Source: Bacteroidales bacterium UBA4284 (GTDB lineage Bacteria > Bacteroidota > Bacteroidia > Bacteroidales > UBA932). From it: 50,148 bases of DNA. Positions 49,179-50,148 of this stretch are shown here, piece by piece; within the stretch, counting starts at the first letter, position 1, and each line of letters starts with the position of its first letter. The stretch lies in the NCBI GenBank assembly GCA_002395925.1, contig DGVM01000055.1, positions 383 to 50,530 of the forward strand, in the 5' to 3' direction. The notes beneath the pieces are model-generated. The model ran no database searches. It saw only the letters and a program-made list of their open reading frames with translations, and was not told the DNA's origin. Both the position numbers and the translations under genes were made by a program.

Positions 49179-49433
49179 TCAGGGTACCGGATCGTAGCCC
49201 GAACCTCCCCAGGGATGGCAGCGCAGGATGCGCTTGAGCGAAAGCCATCCGCCCTTGAATGGACCGTACTTGCGAAAAGCCTCGAGGGCATACTGCGAGC
49301 ATGTGGGCGTAAAACGGCAGCTGGGAGGCGTGAACGGGGATATGCAGAACCTGTAGAAATGTATAAGCAGGATGAACGGAGCCGCCAGCACGCGCCTTAC
49401 CACGGCGAGTATCTTACCCGAAGCGGAGCTCAT
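49179..49433 (-). CDS. yidD: Membrane protein insertion efficiency factor YidD
   Basis: The protein has 84 residues with the family pattern [38 protein letters not shown], and [19 protein letters not shown]. YidD assists YidC-dependent insertion of inner-membrane proteins. It overlaps rnpA by 4 bp. Linkage of rnpA and yidD is widespread. Confidence 0.96.
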   Translation of the reverse strand: MSSASGKILAVVRRVLAAPFILLIHFYRFCISPFTPPSCRFTPTCSQYALEAFRKYGPFKGGWLSLKRILRCHPWGGSGYDPVP

Positions 49434-49777
49434 CGCTGAGTGATTTTGGACAGCACCACGGCGACTTCGGAGCTAAGTGTGCCGAAGTCTGCGATTTCGG
49501 GGCTGCTGTACGAGAACAGTACATCGTAACCGCCCTGAAGCTGCTGCTTCTGCAGGCGGTATGCTTCGCGCATGCGGCGTTTGAGGAGATTCCGCTTTAC
49601 CGCACGCTTGAAGAATTTCTTGGGCACGGAGACCATCAGTCGGCTGTGCTCAAGCCCGTTGCCGGAAATATAGCAGCAGCGCAGGTGTGCCGTATGCTCC
49701 CATCTGCCCTTGCTCATAAGGGCGGAAATGGCCGTACGTCCGCACAGCCTTTCTTCTTTCGGGAGCGTAAGCGGCAT
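49430..49777 (-). CDS. rnpA: Ribonuclease P protein component
   Basis: The start at the ATG at 49777 ([17 protein letters not shown]) gives 115 residues. Longer readings overlap hemD. RnpA features are [40 protein letters not shown] and [11 protein letters not shown], the conserved K..kk.avkRN.iKR.lRe.yR basic helix that binds P RNA. It assists 5' processing of tRNA. It begins 1 bp after the hemD stop. Confidence 0.95.
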   Translation of the reverse strand: MPLTLPKEERLCGRTAISALMSKGRWEHTAHLRCCYISGNGLEHSRLMVSVPKKFFKRAVKRNLLKRRMREAYRLQKQQLQGGYDVLFSYSSPEIADFGTLSSEVAVVLSKITQR

Positions 49778-49778
49778 G

Positions 49779-50148
49779 TCAGGCTTGCCTTGAAAGGAAT
49801 ATGTCCAATGCCTTGGCTGCGGAGGGGACTTCTTCGGAAGGACCCTGGACAGCAATCTTGTAGCCCCCTTCCGTGAGGGCCTTGGTGATGCTGCGGCCGT
49901 AGGAGATAATGGCGAGTTTTCCCTGCTCGAAGCCGGGGAACGAAGCAAGCAGCGACTTGAGGTCGTAGGGATTGTAAAGCACCAGCGCGCCGTACTGCGA
50001 CAGGTCTATGCCGGAAATGTCCTGCTCCACCGACTTGACAAGAACGGAAACGGTAAAATCGAGCCCGGCCTTCTCGAAGAGGGCTGTCACGGGGCCGCTG
50101 TTGGCTTCTGCCGATGTGGTGATGAGGAACTTCTCTCCCTTGTGCTTG
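49779..50148 (-). CDS. hemD: Uroporphyrinogen-III synthase, C-terminal part (partial)
   Basis: The frame runs off the right edge, and about 122 C-terminal residues are visible. They include KFLITTSAEANSGPVTALFE, YGALVLYNPYDLKSL, KLAIISYGRSITKALTEGGY and VPSAAKALDIFL. This resembles the second half of HemD-type synthases, including the I.sFG..ta.al.e.G and tpe.ma.ai..fl patterns. The order hemD-rnpA-yidD is usual in Bacteroidetes, which strengthens an otherwise weakly conserved family. The enzyme closes hydroxymethylbilane to uroporphyrinogen III in haem synthesis. Confidence 0.8.
   Translation of the reverse strand, partial: KHKGEKFLITTSAEANSGPVTALFEKAGLDFTVSVLVKSVEQDISGIDLSQYGALVLYNPYDLKSLLASFPGFEQGKLAIISYGRSITKALTEGGYKIAVQGPSEEVPSAAKALDIFLSRQA

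Noticed and set aside
1..50148. Recent mobile-element insertion or genomic island
   Set aside because: I found no transposase, integrase, tRNA, target-site duplication or clear base-composition break. The PUL reads like its surroundings.

Overview
The window looks like chromosome of a gut- or rumen-type Bacteroidales. The evidence is SusC/SusD, a hybrid two-component regulator, fimbrillin-like lipoproteins, DUF4421 and DUF5107 proteins, TAnnTTTG promoter elements and almost no Shine-Dalgarno sequences. The conserved hemD-rnpA-yidD order at the right end fits. I saw no tRNA, rRNA, CRISPR array, transposase or attachment site, and no stretch over 300 bases lacks a gene.

Layout. (1) 1-362 is the end of an elongation factor G gene, closed by a bidirectional terminator. 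(2) 565-30063, all on the minus strand, is a large polysaccharide-utilisation locus (PUL). Its regulator (26167-30063) is transcribed first. A tightly packed run then follows: beta-helix lipoprotein, micro-ORF, beta-helix lipoprotein, fimbrillin-like lipoprotein, SusC, SusD, beta-propeller/CBM9 lipoprotein, GH5-like hydrolase, a second propeller/CBM9 lipoprotein, an SGNH-hydrolase lipoprotein, two micro-ORFs, a third beta-helix lipoprotein, a DUF5107-TPR protein and a last micro-ORF. Many junctions are ATGA overlaps or gaps under 25 bp. (3) 30185-34882 on the plus strand is a divergent operon of a propeller/CBM9 lipoprotein, a galactose mutarotase-like lipoprotein and a GH2 enzyme. (4) 34879-39399 on the minus strand holds a PreA-like dehydrogenase, a DUF4421 protein, RNase HI, an esterase and a VanX-type dipeptidase. 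(5) 39437-41284 on the plus strand holds an MsrA-fRMsr fusion and a secreted low-complexity protein. (6) 41401-45358 is a divergent GH28/GH92 pair. (7) 45359-49102 on the minus strand is an EamA transporter with an arginine deiminase-type pathway. (8) 49179-50148 is yidD, rnpA and the end of hemD.

How it fits together. The regulator probably senses a breakdown product of the target glycan and activates the lipoprotein/SusCD operon. Surface lipoproteins bind and cut the glycan and SusC/D imports it. The GH2, mutarotase, GH28, GH92 and esterase genes add further degradative capacity. The substrate cannot be read from the sequence.

The least explained features are: four tiny peptides of 44-52 residues interleaved with the big lipoprotein genes; a lipoprotein family built by attaching different effectors to a shared N-terminal domain; a repeated promoter layout in which the -7 box ends 4-7 bases before the start codon; and a fusion of two unrelated methionine-sulfoxide reductases.
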